Positions 1-9,611 of a stretch of 39,153 nucleotides of DNA are shown one piece after another (within the stretch, counting starts at the first letter, position 1; the number at the start of each line of letters is the position of its first letter). Both the position numbers and the translations under genes were made by a program. The notes under the pieces were generated by a model. The model made no database searches. It was not told the DNA's origin and saw nothing but the letters and a program-made list of their open reading frames with translations. Source of the DNA: Hymenopellis radicata (Eukaryota > Basidiomycota > Agaricomycetes > Agaricales > Physalacriaceae). Location: the NCBI GenBank assembly GCA_015501595.1, contig JADNRX010000482.1:1-39153 (forward strand), in the 5' to 3' direction.

Positions 1-174
1 CCCATTTATAGTTTTCCAATTTCACAACTGACTGTCGAGCTCAGACTCGAGGCGGAGCTCAACATCGTCGGCGTCGCGGGAGGAACTCACGAGGGATGGG
101 ACTCATTGGATATGGCAACGCGTAAATTCATGGCGGCTCAGAAGCGCGGCGAAGTTCAGGCAGTACGACGATAA
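1..174 (+). CDS. C-terminal end of an unidentified gene
   Basis: Frame 1 is open from the first base of the window to a TAA at 172-174, giving 57 codons. The residues are of normal protein composition and end in a basic tail (QAVRR). The upstream part lies outside the window, so nothing can be said about function or about how many exons precede it. Part of the first 30 bases could be intron sequence, because they are pyrimidine-rich and an AG follows. The stop lies 11 bp from the stop of the next gene on the opposite strand, a tail-to-tail arrangement common in compact fungal genomes. The alternative is a chance open frame. Confidence 0.35.
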   Translation, partial: PIYSFPISQLTVELRLEAELNIVGVAGGTHEGWDSLDMATRKFMAAQKRGEVQAVRR

Positions 175-185
175 ATTAGTGTAGC

Positions 186-851
186 CTATGGACAAAACGC
201 AAGAATATGTTCATCCATGTACTCTTGAAGCGTGCCATCATTGAGACATCGGATGATACTATCGATATACTCCTCAACGGTGCAAAATGAGGCTTCAATC
301 CTCTCGATGACGGACCACTCTTGATATCTACGCCCGTGATGTGTGAACATCGCGTTCTTGGCTAGCGTAGCTGGTTCATGGAGAGCCACCAATCTACGCA
401 TGATTTCGGCCATTTCGGACCGAGCGTGATCGACAGGTAGGAAGAGAGCGCGTCTGGCAGCCTCCAGGGCAAAGGCGGTGGAACTGGCATGGGTCATGGC
501 ATCGAGTTTATCGGCAGCCTCGCGAGCCATCTCTTCAAGAGAGGAAGGAGTAGGAATGAGATGTTTCACTCTGTTAACAAGACATTAGTTCAAGCCACTC
601 CTACTATAGACGAAGTCATGCTCACGCAATGATGATATCTTTCGCGGTTCTGCTGTCCCGGCTGGCGCGACGTTCTGCATTTCTCGCATTCTGAGAAGCC
701 TTGATATCATCACGGTAGCTAAGAGAGGTTTAGTGAGTCGTGTTGTCGTGGTGCAATGAACTGTTTCGCACCGCCAGTAATAGTTCATACGCTGCTCACG
801 TCTGGCCTTTTTGCGGTCTTCGTCCGTTGCATACTTTTTGTTGCGACCCAT
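186..851 (-). CDS. Small basic-N-terminus protein, three exons, unknown function
   Basis: Three exons on the minus strand (851-772, 718-626, 570-186) are joined by introns of 53 and 55 nt. Both introns have GT-AG ends, and the second has an ACTAAT branch-like site. Splicing keeps one frame open throughout and gives about 185 residues. The start at 851 opens with MGRNKKYATDEDRKKARREQ, a strongly basic and acidic helix-like stretch that reminds me of DNA-binding basic regions. A second basic patch rich in Arg and Ala follows (ERRASRDSRTAK). The last exon is mainly helical. It contains one CxxxxxxxxxxxC spacing but no recognisable metal site. Similar N-termini occur in multi-copy proteins of mushroom genomes, but I cannot assign a family. 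The frame consistency across two introns is the main evidence that this is a real gene. Confidence 0.6.
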
Positions 852-1172
852 GCCTGGTGAGACTTGAAGGAGAAGATTGATATGTTGCTGATACAAGAGG
901 TTCGAGATCGAGGTGGATGTGGATATGGAAGAAGAAAGTTATGTCCCAAATACGCGTTAAGAACCTTTCATGCATTCTACGATAATGTAACTTTTATTGG
1001 ACCAAAAAACTAAAGGTTCGCGATTTTGGTGCTATATGGTAGGTACAGTATGTAGTAGCGGAACCGTCTAAGTTGTGAGGGGTCCAGCGCCTCCCTCCTC
1101 CTTATACAGCGCCCCCGAGCTCGCCATGTCCTTCTAAATAAGGTAATTTTACGGGGTTAGGGTTTCATCAGT

Positions 1173-1511
1173 ATGGCGAGAAAGGCGAAGAGCGCGACAC
1201 CGAAGCAGAATTTGCCGGTGAACAAACTGAGGCTGAGCTGGAATCGATGTAGACTTAGGTTGGAGGCTTGTAGAAGAGCTGTTACAAGAATGCATTGGCG
1301 AGAAGGACAACAATTATTGACTACAGCTGGCTCTACTCAGGGTGTAGATAATGGAATGCATGCTTCGCGATACCATCATGTAAAAGTACAGCCCAAGGAA
1401 CAGGCCCCCGTCCTTGGTAATAAGGGACTATCCGGAATCCTAGCTCCAGCCGGTGGCGATCCAACATCTGTGTCGCGCGGTCCACAATGTCTTCTAAGAG
1501 CTCGAGCGTAA
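1173..1511 (+). CDS. Doubtful small ORF with basic N-terminus
   Basis: An ATG at 1173 follows a short A/T-rich leader and opens a 112-codon frame beginning MARKAKSATPKQNLPVNKL. The first 55 or so residues look like a plausible basic protein. The remainder overlaps the 3' end of the better supported minus-strand gene that stops at 1333. Either only the first part is coding, perhaps as a truncated first exon, or the frame is accidental. No splice junction could be placed with confidence. Confidence 0.2.
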   Translation: MARKAKSATPKQNLPVNKLRLSWNRCRLRLEACRRAVTRMHWREGQQLLTTAGSTQGVDNGMHASRYHHVKVQPKEQAPVLGNKGLSGILAPAGGDPTSVSRGPQCLLRARA

Positions 1512-2084
1512 AGTACATCTCTCGAACATCCCTCTGCCAACCGTCGCGAACCGGTAACCAGTCATGCTCAGCCAGGAACATCCGAAGTTCGCGAACGGGA
1601 GCGTGCGCCTGCTGAGCGAGGGGACGTACAAGAAGTAGGGCATTCCCAATAATATCATGGGCGCGCGACGGCACTTCCAGGGCGATACGAACCGTATCCT
1701 GAACATAGACGACGGGTTTGCGATAGCTAACGACGGCACGGTATTGGCGGAGGATGTTCTGGATCGGTTTCTCGAGAACTCGACGTTCAGCCAGGATTTG
1801 TTGTCTAGGAAGAAACAATTAGCACAGACGCTGCAAGAACACAAATAAATAACTCACTGAGCCAATTTCTCAGCTTTACGAGCACTATGAAGAGCACGGG
1901 GACACGACGACAAGCAGGGCGAAAATCCACAACATTCGAGAGTAGTGCTGAAAGCCATGAGTATACCTCTAGGTAGAAATGCGGAGCAAAATTGCCTTGA
2001 AGCCTCGTCAGAGTCCACCCCGCTCAAATCGGCGTCAGAGAGCCAGTTCAGCTCCTCGTCAGCGCGCCAGTCGTCGTTGGACAT
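1333..2084 (-). CDS. Unidentified two-exon gene
   Basis: Exon 1 runs 2084-1858 and exon 2 runs 1804-1333, separated by a 53-nt GTGAGT...TAG intron that contains a CTAAT branch-like site close to the acceptor. The spliced frame is open and gives about 230 residues. The chosen start (MSNDDWRADEEL) gives an acidic N-terminus. The frame is also open upstream to 2297, so a longer start is possible. The second exon is helix-rich, with many Arg and Leu residues (QNILRQY, RMFLAEHDW, LELLEDIVDRA), and has no recognisable catalytic motif. It looks like a small cytosolic or nuclear helical protein of unknown role. The neighbours on the same strand are also short spliced genes. Confidence 0.45.
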
Positions 2085-2342
2085 GGGTAGTGAGCAGCGG
2101 AACATGTGGTCCCACGAATTTCCAAGAATACTTGAAACGGCACTATTGTATGATTCCACGGACCCCAAAAACGTTTCCAACCGGAAGGAGCAGCGACAGG
2201 CCATTTGAAATCGTGGATTGACGAAGGAAAGCGAAGGAACATGATGAGGAGCAGCTAAGGATTTTAGCCGGCCAGATTGAAAAGATCGATCAGTCATTCA
2301 GGCACCCAATCAAAATGTTTTAGACAGATTGTGATTCTAGAA

Positions 2343-2741
2343 CTACGCGTGTTTGCGTGGGCTACAAACGTTTTTCGCGGGACGATGTACTGTACTATCA
2401 TATGCCACCGTGACGTCCCCCTCGGCGGGATGTGCCCCGCCAATAATGAAGCCAGAATGAACTCTGTATTGGCGTAGTGTTCGCCGCGGACTGGATCCGA
2501 TGCTTGTGAGGCAGTTCGAATTAAAGTCGTCGTGGCGGGAATAGGCATTCGGCGCACGCATTCTGATATCATTCAGCAAGAGAAAAGACGAAACAAGGTG
2601 AAGATAAGTCGTACGCTGTGCCCAGTATCCTTCAATGGTTTCACGATCTGTCGAATTTGCAAGTTAGATAGTACAGATGGGAAATAACAATTTGGACTGA
2701 CCCGTAAGGTGAAGCGGAAGGTTGCTCACAGGCGCGGACAT
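2343..2741 (-). CDS. Unidentified two-exon small gene
   Basis: Exon 1 (2741-2702) begins MSAPVSNLPLHLT. A 54-nt intron (2701-2648) with GTCAGT donor, CTAAC branch-like site and CAG acceptor follows. Exon 2 (2647-2343) then stays open for about 100 codons to a TAG. The protein is about 114 residues. The exon 2 start reads DRETIEGYWAQRTTYLHLV and later contains FIIGGAHPAEGDV. It has no family I recognise. The good intron and the preserved frame argue for a real gene, but the 3' end could continue through another intron. It lies about 80 bp downstream of the next minus-strand gene. Confidence 0.4.
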
Positions 2742-2821
2742 GAGGGTTGGCAGAATACTTTCGGCGGGACGAAGACGAGTACTTATAGGCAAGAATAATT
2801 CAAATTGGCTCAGTCTACGTT

Positions 2822-3513
2822 TCAAGGTACAACAGACACATGCCCATGCCTCAACGCGGCGTTAAAGACATCGAGAGCCGTAAGCAGATTATTACGCCGT
2901 TCTCTAACAGCGTTAGGAACGTGCATGACAGCATCGTTCGCCATGAACCTATGGTATATTTAGTTGTAGGCAAAGTGACAGTAAAGAATAACTCACGCAT
3001 GAGGAAAGACACCGACAAACCGACCGCGGGTTACGACATACCAGCGCGTTGAGGTGACCGAGTGCGCTTCCGGTTCGAGCTCAGTGGCAGGAACGTTGTA
3101 ATACGCGACGCCGGATGTAAAGGCAGGCTGAACCGGCTGCGTCGCAGGATTTGGTGGTGCCGCGGTCACTGCAGGAACTGGTACCGTAGGCGTAGGCGCA
3201 GCAGGGTTGGAGTCATTGGTATCCGGAGCAGGCGATGGAGTAGGTGCCGCAACTGAGGTGAGGAGATTAGGACACATTGCGGTACTGACGATGATGAGGA
3301 AGACGGACCGAGCTGTGTAACAATGTCCACGTCGTCTTCATCTTCATCGTGATCGCCAGCGCTAGCGGAGTCTCCGCGCGAACTGTCAGTGTCGCTATTC
3401 CCATCGTCAGAGTCGACAACAGTAATGGCCTGGGACAAAGTCACGCCCGTGTGGGGAGCGAGGGACTCGATTTCGGCACTGGGTTGCGACGGGTTGAGCA
3501 GTGGGTTCGACAT
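2822..3513 (-). CDS. RNase H1 N-terminal (viroplasmin)-like domain protein
   Basis: Three exons (3513-3309, 3252-2997, 2948-2822) are joined by introns of 56 nt (GTCCGT donor) and 48 nt (GTGAGT donor), and one frame is kept. The product is about 195 residues. The N-terminal 70 residues are acidic and Ser-rich, with runs of Asp and Glu. A Pro/Ala-rich linker follows. The C-terminus reads AYYNVPATE, then RWYVVTRGRFVGVF, then an A-F-x-A-A-x-x-x-G-x-V ending. The W/Y-Y-V-V-x-x-G-R-x-x-G-V-F core with an A...F..A...G.V tail is the pattern of the RNase H1 N-terminal domain that binds RNA:DNA hybrids and dsRNA. There is no RNase H catalytic domain, so it would bind rather than cleave. The gene is divergent to gene 1, with 215 bp between their starts. 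An alternative start at 3531 adds six residues. Confidence 0.6.
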
Positions 3514-3728
3514 AGTGGAGTGATGGGGCAAAGTCCTAGGGTTTAAAACTTGTAAGTCAAATAGAAAAAGTAGAGGCCGAAAGATAATGAACCACCAGAT
3601 CGTTGCTAGCTCGATCTAGCTCGATTGGTCTAGTAATCATAAGCCTAAACAATTTATCAGGTACGAGCTAAGCCTAGCGTCGCGCACTGACCGGTCTCAC
3701 TCGAGTTGGTCACCAGGTTATTGGTTTC
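3514..3728. promoter_or_regulatory. Divergent intergenic region between two genes
   Basis: These 215 bp separate the start codon of the minus-strand viroplasmin-like gene from that of gene 1 on the plus strand, so they should hold both promoters. A tandem tagctcgatc duplication lies around 3607-3625. No clear TATA box is placed where it would serve either gene. The inference rests on gene orientation only. Confidence 0.35.
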
Positions 3729-3831
3729 ATGACCATGTCCAACGACGGCGCTACCCCTCCGTATTTTTTCTTGACCATGGCCGACAACGGCGCTACCCCT
3801 CCATCCAACGGTGGCGCCACCCCTCCGTCCA

Positions 3832-4023
3832 ACAACGGCGCTACGCCAGAGAACCCGAATCCAGACGGGCCTACCCCTCCATCCAACAATGGCACCACCC
3901 CTCCGTCCAACAACGGCGCTACGCCAGAGAACCCGAATCCAGATGGGCTTACCCCTCCGTCCAACAACGGCGCTACGCCAGAGAACCCGAATCCAGACGG
4001 GCTTACCCCTCCAGCCAACAATG
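3832..4023 (+). repeat. 54-bp coding minisatellite in gene 1
   Basis: Three tandem or near-tandem copies, with shorter partial copies on either side, encode an 18-residue unit containing NNGATPENPNPDG and a TPPS linker. Copies differ by a few bases, mostly silent or Leu/Pro changes. It gives gene 1 a low-complexity N-terminus likely to vary in length between strains. Confidence 0.75.
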
Positions 4024-6208
4024 GCGCGACTGCAACGACCAAGAAGCAGTACGTTCCCATTCCTAAGGCTCAGCGCCTGACGCAGCGAGGCTGGGCGGAT
4101 GGGTACCGCCAATCCTTCATGGCGGGGTATATAGAGCGTTTTAGAGCGTGCGAGGGCGATCCGGAGAATGAGGACGCGGTACTAGAAGACCTTTATCGTC
4201 AATACTTCACGAAGATTCACTGGTCAATCCCGGACGAGGAAGAGCCGCCCTTTCCGGTTAACCACTGGCGCGGAGATGTCGAGATGCCACGCGACGAGCT
4301 GACGAGCGCAGAGATGGTGCAGAAGAGATATATTATTGCCGAGAAAAAGAATGTACGTTGATAGTACTCCTAGTACTCAATGGTTAGATGAATTACTAAC
4401 CTATCATGCAGCAAATTCGTCGATGGATGCGATACCGCGTTGGACCATCCCCTGCCCGCCGTCTACGCAAGACGAAGAAGGTCAAAGACCTCGTGCAAGA
4501 CCCGATGGCCCTTGCCTGGGCGAAGCTTACTGGGACTGCGAAGCCGGGCAAAGCGCGCCAGGCCATGCAGCAATTTCAGGTCGAGCAGAAGGAAGCGTGT
4601 AAGGCCGAGATCGCGAAGCAGTGGACGGACGCGCTGGAAAACGGAAGGGAGAGCGGCAAGCAGCAGCCGAACTTCCGACAGGATGTTGTGAGGAACATGT
4701 TCGGTAAGCTGTCGAAGGAGGAAAAAGAAGCGTGTGGAGCTCGTGCGAAAGCAGAGGCAGACGCAGCGAAGGAGAAATTCATGCGCATGCTGAAGGAGCC
4801 GCCGTCAAAAGATCCACTTGTCAGAGCCCAGTAAGCTTTAACGTGTCGTTGGTCGAGAGAGCTGTTTACTCATGAGAATATAGATGTATCGCCGGCCTTC
4901 CGGCCTTCCTCCAACCAATCGCTGAGATGCTCGGTGCGGTAACTGGGCTACAGTTAGTCGTTCACGCGGCTGGACCTATGCCGCAATACAACGGGGAGAT
5001 TTCTGTCATCACGTAAGTTGGCTGCTCTGAGGTCTGTCGAAAGAACTCACGAAACCTCTTTCTAGTGTTTCGAGTGGCAAAAACCTGGAAACTCCAGCGA
5101 CGACCGTGACGAAATGGAAACCAAAAAAAGTTCCGCCGTTACAAGGAATACTTGGAGGATTATGTCTTCACATGCTACACCGAAGAGGAGCTGCAGGCAG
5201 CAAAGATCCCGGCCAATGCTGGGGGTTCGCCGCTGGGCGGCCAAGACCTCGAATTTGATCTGAGCCAGATGAGGCCGGGTGAAGACGATGACGAGGAAGA
5301 TGACGAGGACGACGACGAGGAGGACGACGATGAGGATGAGGATACTCGCGAGGAGGAAGCGCCGGTTGCAGCTAGGAAGCGGGTACGTCAGGTTAAGCCT
5401 AAGACGTCGAAGGAGGCCGGTCCGCCAGCCAAAAGGAGAGCGACGAAGGCCAATACGGGACAGGAGAAGACGGCGAAGGAAAACGCGAGGCCGAAACGAC
5501 CACTGCCCAAGAAAACGTCAGCAGCGCGCTCTACTGCTTCGAAGTCGAACCCGGCAACCAAACCACCTCCTACCCAAGCCCCGAATGCTCCAATCATCTA
5601 CGGCCCACGAACTCCAACCGAAGAGGAGGAACGACAGTCAAGGATCGCGACGCTGCTGGTGGAGCCCGGCAGCTTTGGAGCTCCTGCAAACTCTTCCGGC
5701 ACAGCAACATCTGCGGGCGTCAAGGACAAGGGTGACGAGAATGGTGACGGCGAGCATGGTGATGGCGAGCATGGAAGCAGAATGGATGTAGACGATGGCC
5801 AAGATGTGCAGATGGGGGATATATCAATCACACCGAAGCCAATTCCGTCATCTATGGTGGATTCGAAGGCTGAGGGCCGCTCAGAGGAAGTCGAGGAAGC
5901 ACTTGTTGAGGCTCCCATGTGGTTCAAGTCGTCGTATGACTTTTTCGAGGAAGCCGTCCCAACGCTAGGGCCACTTTGGCAAAGGCTCATTGAGCTGCAC
6001 ACTCTTTTCGAGGCTGACGAAGAGTGGGAAAAGAGAGGCGAGCTGCCAAGGAACGGACGCCCCGACGTGCTGTCCAAATGGATTCATGTCGGGCGTCTGA
6101 CGAAAAAGAAAGCGATGCCTACCACTCTCAATGCCGACAATCTCGCCGCTTTCAAGCGCTCCTACGCAACGTGGTACGACAGTTTGCAGCCGGGGTGGCG
6201 AGAGAAGG

Positions 6209-6216
6209 ACGAAAAC
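6209..6216. repeat. 8-bp target-site duplication, left copy (ACGAAAAC)
   Basis: ACGAAAAC immediately precedes the hAT-like element and is repeated exactly at 8480-8487 on its other side. It lies within codons of gene 1 (K-D-E-N). An 8-bp duplication is the signature of hAT insertion. Confidence 0.85.
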
Positions 6217-7148
6217 TAGGGTTCGAAGGTCAGGTTAAGCTTGACCGGTCAAGTTGCTTGACTTAACCGGACCTGACCGAAATTTTGACCGGTGACTGTT
6301 GACCGGTCACATTATTTGACCGGTCACGGTCAACGGTCAAGTCGCGCACCAATATTTGGCCTGACCGCAGATAACCGGTCGTGACCGGTTATAACCAGCA
6401 TATTTTTGTTCGTGCATTTCGAGCTTGCCCGCGCTAAATAGCACGGGTAGCATTCGTAGTGCACGAGGAGCCCCCTCACTCCTCCCGACAATTGCAACGT
6501 TGTAGATAACGTTGCACAGCCGCAAGGCAGTGGGGGGATCATTGTTGCTGTGAGGTCGTCCGTGACGGCGCAGCTGTAGTGGTATCGTTGTCGTCATGTT
6601 GAGGGCTCGTCATCGTCTTGAGGCCTGGTCGTAAGTGAGCATCATTGATCTTTGTGGTGGTGGTGGTAGCCTCGTTAGCGTGTGCGTAGGGGTCTCATTG
6701 TCGTCATCGTCGTATCCGGGTTGTGCTAGCGTCATCGCTGTAGGTCAACTCGACACGAAAAGAAACAGGAAAACCAATACGCAACTTGACGACGCCGTGC
6801 TGCAGCACGGCGTCGAGTCATTTTAGTTCTACAGTCCACGCGTTAGCTGCATCATCGTAGTTGGTTATGTTATGCGCAGCCTCATTCGAGGGTCGAGGGC
6901 TTACGCGTTCAGTGGCGCCGTGGCCGATGTGTGGGTTGGGCCAGCGCCGCAATCGTTTTGGTACGCAGATGCGACATGGTGGAGTCGTAGTCGCCTTGGT
7001 GCTCTGGCCGCGGCAATCGTCAGTTATTGCCAATAGTACAGAAAAAAAAAGACGCACCTTGAACACGCGCGCCAGCCAGCAGACAGCGAGCGAGGCGTCG
7101 ATATCCTGCATCTCGTAGGTCGTGAGAGTCTCCATTATCGCTGTGGAA

Positions 7149-7181
7149 GATGTGCAGCCTCGTTGGAGGGCTTACGCGTCC
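7149..7181 (+). repeat. Dispersed repeat unit, core GGGCTTACGCG
   Basis: The unit reads roughly GATGTGCAGCCTCG then TTGGAGGGCTTACGCGTCC. A close copy lies at 7556-7588 in the same element. A reverse-oriented copy is at 26518-26547, and shorter matches to the core occur near 6893, 14397, 14577, 16207, 25805, 26345, 26443, 27154 and 27882. It is found only inside transposable elements here. Its function is unknown. Confidence 0.6.
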
Positions 7182-7555
7182 AGCGGGGCCGCCGGGGTTG
7201 AAGAGCCCGCATATCCATAAAAAAGTTTGTCGTCGTGATGACGAGGCCGTGGTCTTGTCGTGGTGGTGGTCGTGGTGGGTCCTAAGAGAAGTCGCGATCA
7301 GAATCAAACAAAAAAAGTCGCGCACCCGAAGGATGCCGCCTGTCTGCAGACAGTTCAGCGGGTGGCTGAGTCGTTGCCATGGCGAAGTTGTCGTCGTTGT
7401 CGTTGTCGTGCCCCTGGTGTGTTGGTTGTTGCAGTGAAAGAAAAATACGCACCTTGCTGACGCCGCCTGGCCGCAGCCAGCGCCGGGTCAGGCTCTACTA
7501 AAGTCAAGCTCCTGATTCCTCTGCCTGAGAGATGGTATCCATCATCGTCGTCGAA

Positions 7556-7588
7556 GGTGTGCGGCCTCGTTTGAGGGCTTACACGTCC
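7556..7588 (+). repeat. Second copy of the GGGCTTACGCG-type unit
   Basis: The copy has one base change in the core (GGGCTTACACG). It is followed, like the first, by a CGGGGCCGCCGGGG stretch and by CCCGCATATCCATA, so similarity extends at least 70 bp beyond the core. Confidence 0.6.
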
Positions 7589-8176
7589 TGCGGGGCCGCC
7601 GGGGCTCTTCAAGCCCGCATATCCATAGAAAAAGCAGGAAAAAAGAGTTAGATTGAAGGAGGAGGACGCCTGGAAGACCCGCGTCCCAAGGTCGAGTCGT
7701 CGGAGACCAGGCGTCGCGAGATGGTGGTGGTTGACGGTCAAGATCTGACCATCGATCACCACTCGGGTGATCGGACCGGACGACGGAACACACCTCGGGA
7801 TGGCTCCAGAGACGAAACGAAGGCGGCGTTCACGCTCGGATGCATCGGGATGTGTTTCTGTGATGTATTGGAGCACTTTTTAATTTGACCACTTTTTGGG
7901 TGGGAGGGAAGTATTGCTCGCACTTGCAGTGCTCATAACCTCTTAAGAAATGTAAGTATGAAGTACTTGACACTGGATTAGCAATAGAGCTCATTGTCAA
8001 TGCATGCATGTATGTTATTATTAAATTTCTAAGGTAGCCCCAAGGCCCCTCAGACAGACTGGAGCAAAATATAACAAAAATCATGAATCCGAGTACACTT
8101 GCATACCCGTTAGTCACGCCTTTCAGATCCGAGTACTGTCATAGTCCAGCAGGACAATACATCTGTAAGCCCTAAT

Positions 8177-8262
8177 GGTGCAGCGGGTTCACTGGGTACT
8201 CCACTTTGAGTTTGAAGACTTGAGGTCTAGTGTTCGACTCGTTTGCGCGCCATTTTGCTGTA
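8177..8262 (+). other. tRNA-like / SINE-like pol III promoter pattern
   Basis: TGGTGCAGCGG near 8178 fits the pol III A box (TRGYNNAGYGG). GTGTTCGACTC about 50 bp downstream approximates the B box (GGTTCGANTCC). The stretch cannot be folded convincingly into a complete tRNA cloverleaf, so a decayed tRNA-derived SINE inside the hAT-like element is the better reading. Chance matches cannot be excluded. Confidence 0.3.
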
Positions 8263-8479
8263 CTGACTTATCAGTCATGACTGATCATAGCCGGTCTTAA
8301 CCCGGTTACGGTCATGACCGGTTACAACTGCCTGACCGGGCTTAACTTGACCGGTTAGGCTGATTGACCGGTCACGGTTACCGGTCGAGGCAAAATGTTG
8401 AATTTGCCTGACCGGTCCGGTCACCGGTTAAGCCAGATTAAGGTCACTTAACCTGACTTAACCGGACTTTCGAACCCTA

Positions 8480-8487
8480 ACGAAAAC
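8480..8487. repeat. 8-bp target-site duplication, right copy (ACGAAAAC)
   Basis: Exact repeat of 6209-6216. The gene 1 frame resumes directly after it at 8488. Confidence 0.85.
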
Positions 8488-8691
8488 GGATGGCAGCGCC
8501 CCAAGCTGAGACGGAAACAAAGGGAGTGGGGCTTTCTGGACGTCCGCGGTGTCAACGGCTTCTTGAGCATCGTTGCGTGCCTGTACTGGTGGGGTGTCGT
8601 CGCCGCAGAGTTGGATCAGGGAGAATTCGACGAGTGGGAGCAGGCCGTGATGGATGCGTCGTGGGTCCTGCAAAAGATGAAGTCCAACTGA

Positions 8692-9611
8692 TCCCAGCTG
8701 CTGCTGCCCTGCTGACTTCGCTGCCGTTGTAATTTACGTGTTGATGTTGTTCGATTTTGCGGCTAAGATATATGAGTACGTACACGTACGTAGTCTTGAA
8801 ATATACGTACCTGTCCGTATCACATTGAGCGTGTGGTGTGAGCAAAGCCGCAACGGTATGTGGCCAACGGAGTCGAGGGGGCGCGAGGGCGTGAAGAAAG
8901 TGTCCAAGTCGCTTTGCCTGCCGAGGCTAGCAATGACATCATGTTCGGTCCGATAAACCGAACTGCACGAATACACTGACAGATCTGACAGATTAATGAC
9001 AGCTTTTGTGAGAGCGAGATGGACTAGTTGCACGCTGACAGCTCGCGCTATTTTCGAATTTTTAAGCTGCAGCCAGCGGTGTGGCGCAAAAGCCGAATAT
9101 GGGATGCCGAACCCGGCTACCCCGAAGCGGCTGGCGCTGTGGAAGCGCTAATTCAGGCTGGAAGTAATTCTATAGAAGAGAGTAAGAAGTAGATAGTAAA
9201 TATGCTGTATGCAAGCAGCTATTTTGCGCTGGCGCGGGGGGGGGCGGGAAGCGAGGCGGGTTTTGATGCCGCAATGCCGTGCGGGACCGAGGTGAGCGAA
9301 TGAGGTACGCAATGCAAGCCCGATTTGGATGACGTGGGAATGCGAGCCCGATTCGGATGGGTAGCGGCGCCCGAAGCGGATTCGAAAGCAAATTCCCAAT
9401 GGGGAAGGAATCCCCGGCTGAGGGCCACGGGTGGCAGTGGCTGTGCTCTCCGGGGCAGCCATGGCTGTCGATTGATAGGGACACATGCTAGCTACCCGGT
9501 AGCTGTAACTATCAATTGACACAGCACTCGTTATGGCTACAACTATAGAAAAGTTCCTCATATTTACAGCTAGGACTCCTGAGAGAGTTTGTCGTCAACA
9601 ACTGCTGTCAA
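8692..9611. other. Intergenic stretch without a supported gene
   Basis: This is the 3' flank of gene 1. It contains an alternating palindromic tract around acgtacacgtacgt (8776-8791), a G-run at 9236-9245, and a GC-rich part (9060-9440). Frames here are short and overlap on both strands without splice-consistent continuation. I see no gene. Confidence 0.5.

Larger units (their letters stand above)
6217..8479. mobile_element. Non-autonomous hAT-like element, 2.26 kb
   Basis: The element starts TAGGGTTCGAA and ends TTCGAACCCTA, 11-bp perfect terminal inverted repeats flanked by the 8-bp duplication ACGAAAAC. Both ends carry dense subterminal copies of GACCGGT in both orientations (about 6240-6400 and 8285-8430), as expected for transposase-binding arrays of hAT elements. 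No transposase is encoded; the internal frames are short and of low complexity. The interior (about 6850-7850) holds two copies of a dispersed unit with the core GGGCTTACGCG or GGGCTTACACG, and a third, more diverged copy. The unit also occurs in two other elements of the window. Deleting the element with one duplication copy restores the gene 1 frame (K-D-E-N then G-W-Q). It is therefore a cargo-carrying, trans-mobilised element that inserted into a previously open exon. Confidence 0.85.
3729..8691 (+). pseudogene. Gene 1: unnamed multi-copy fungal family, split by a hAT-like insert
   Basis: The exons are 3729-4352, 4412-4830, 4884-5012 and 5066-6216, and the last exon resumes at 8488-8691 beyond the insert. 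The introns are 53-59 nt. The intact product would have about 840 residues. In order it shows: a 54-bp/18-residue repeat rich in Asn, Gly and Pro; a module with WADGYRQSFMAGY; an alpha-helical Lys/Ala-rich region that vaguely resembles an HMG box; a hydrophobic 43-residue exon; a long acidic tract; a basic Lys/Arg region; and a C-terminal module with WYDSLQPGWR. The segment after the insert adds LSIVACLYWWGV. Two lesions are visible. An A7 run at 5123-5129 shifts the frame by one (A6 would keep it), and the hAT element brings a stop at 6217-6219. Gene 2 at the other end of the window matches it module by module. Function is unknown; the composition suggests a nuclear, DNA-associated protein. 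Confidence 0.7.
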
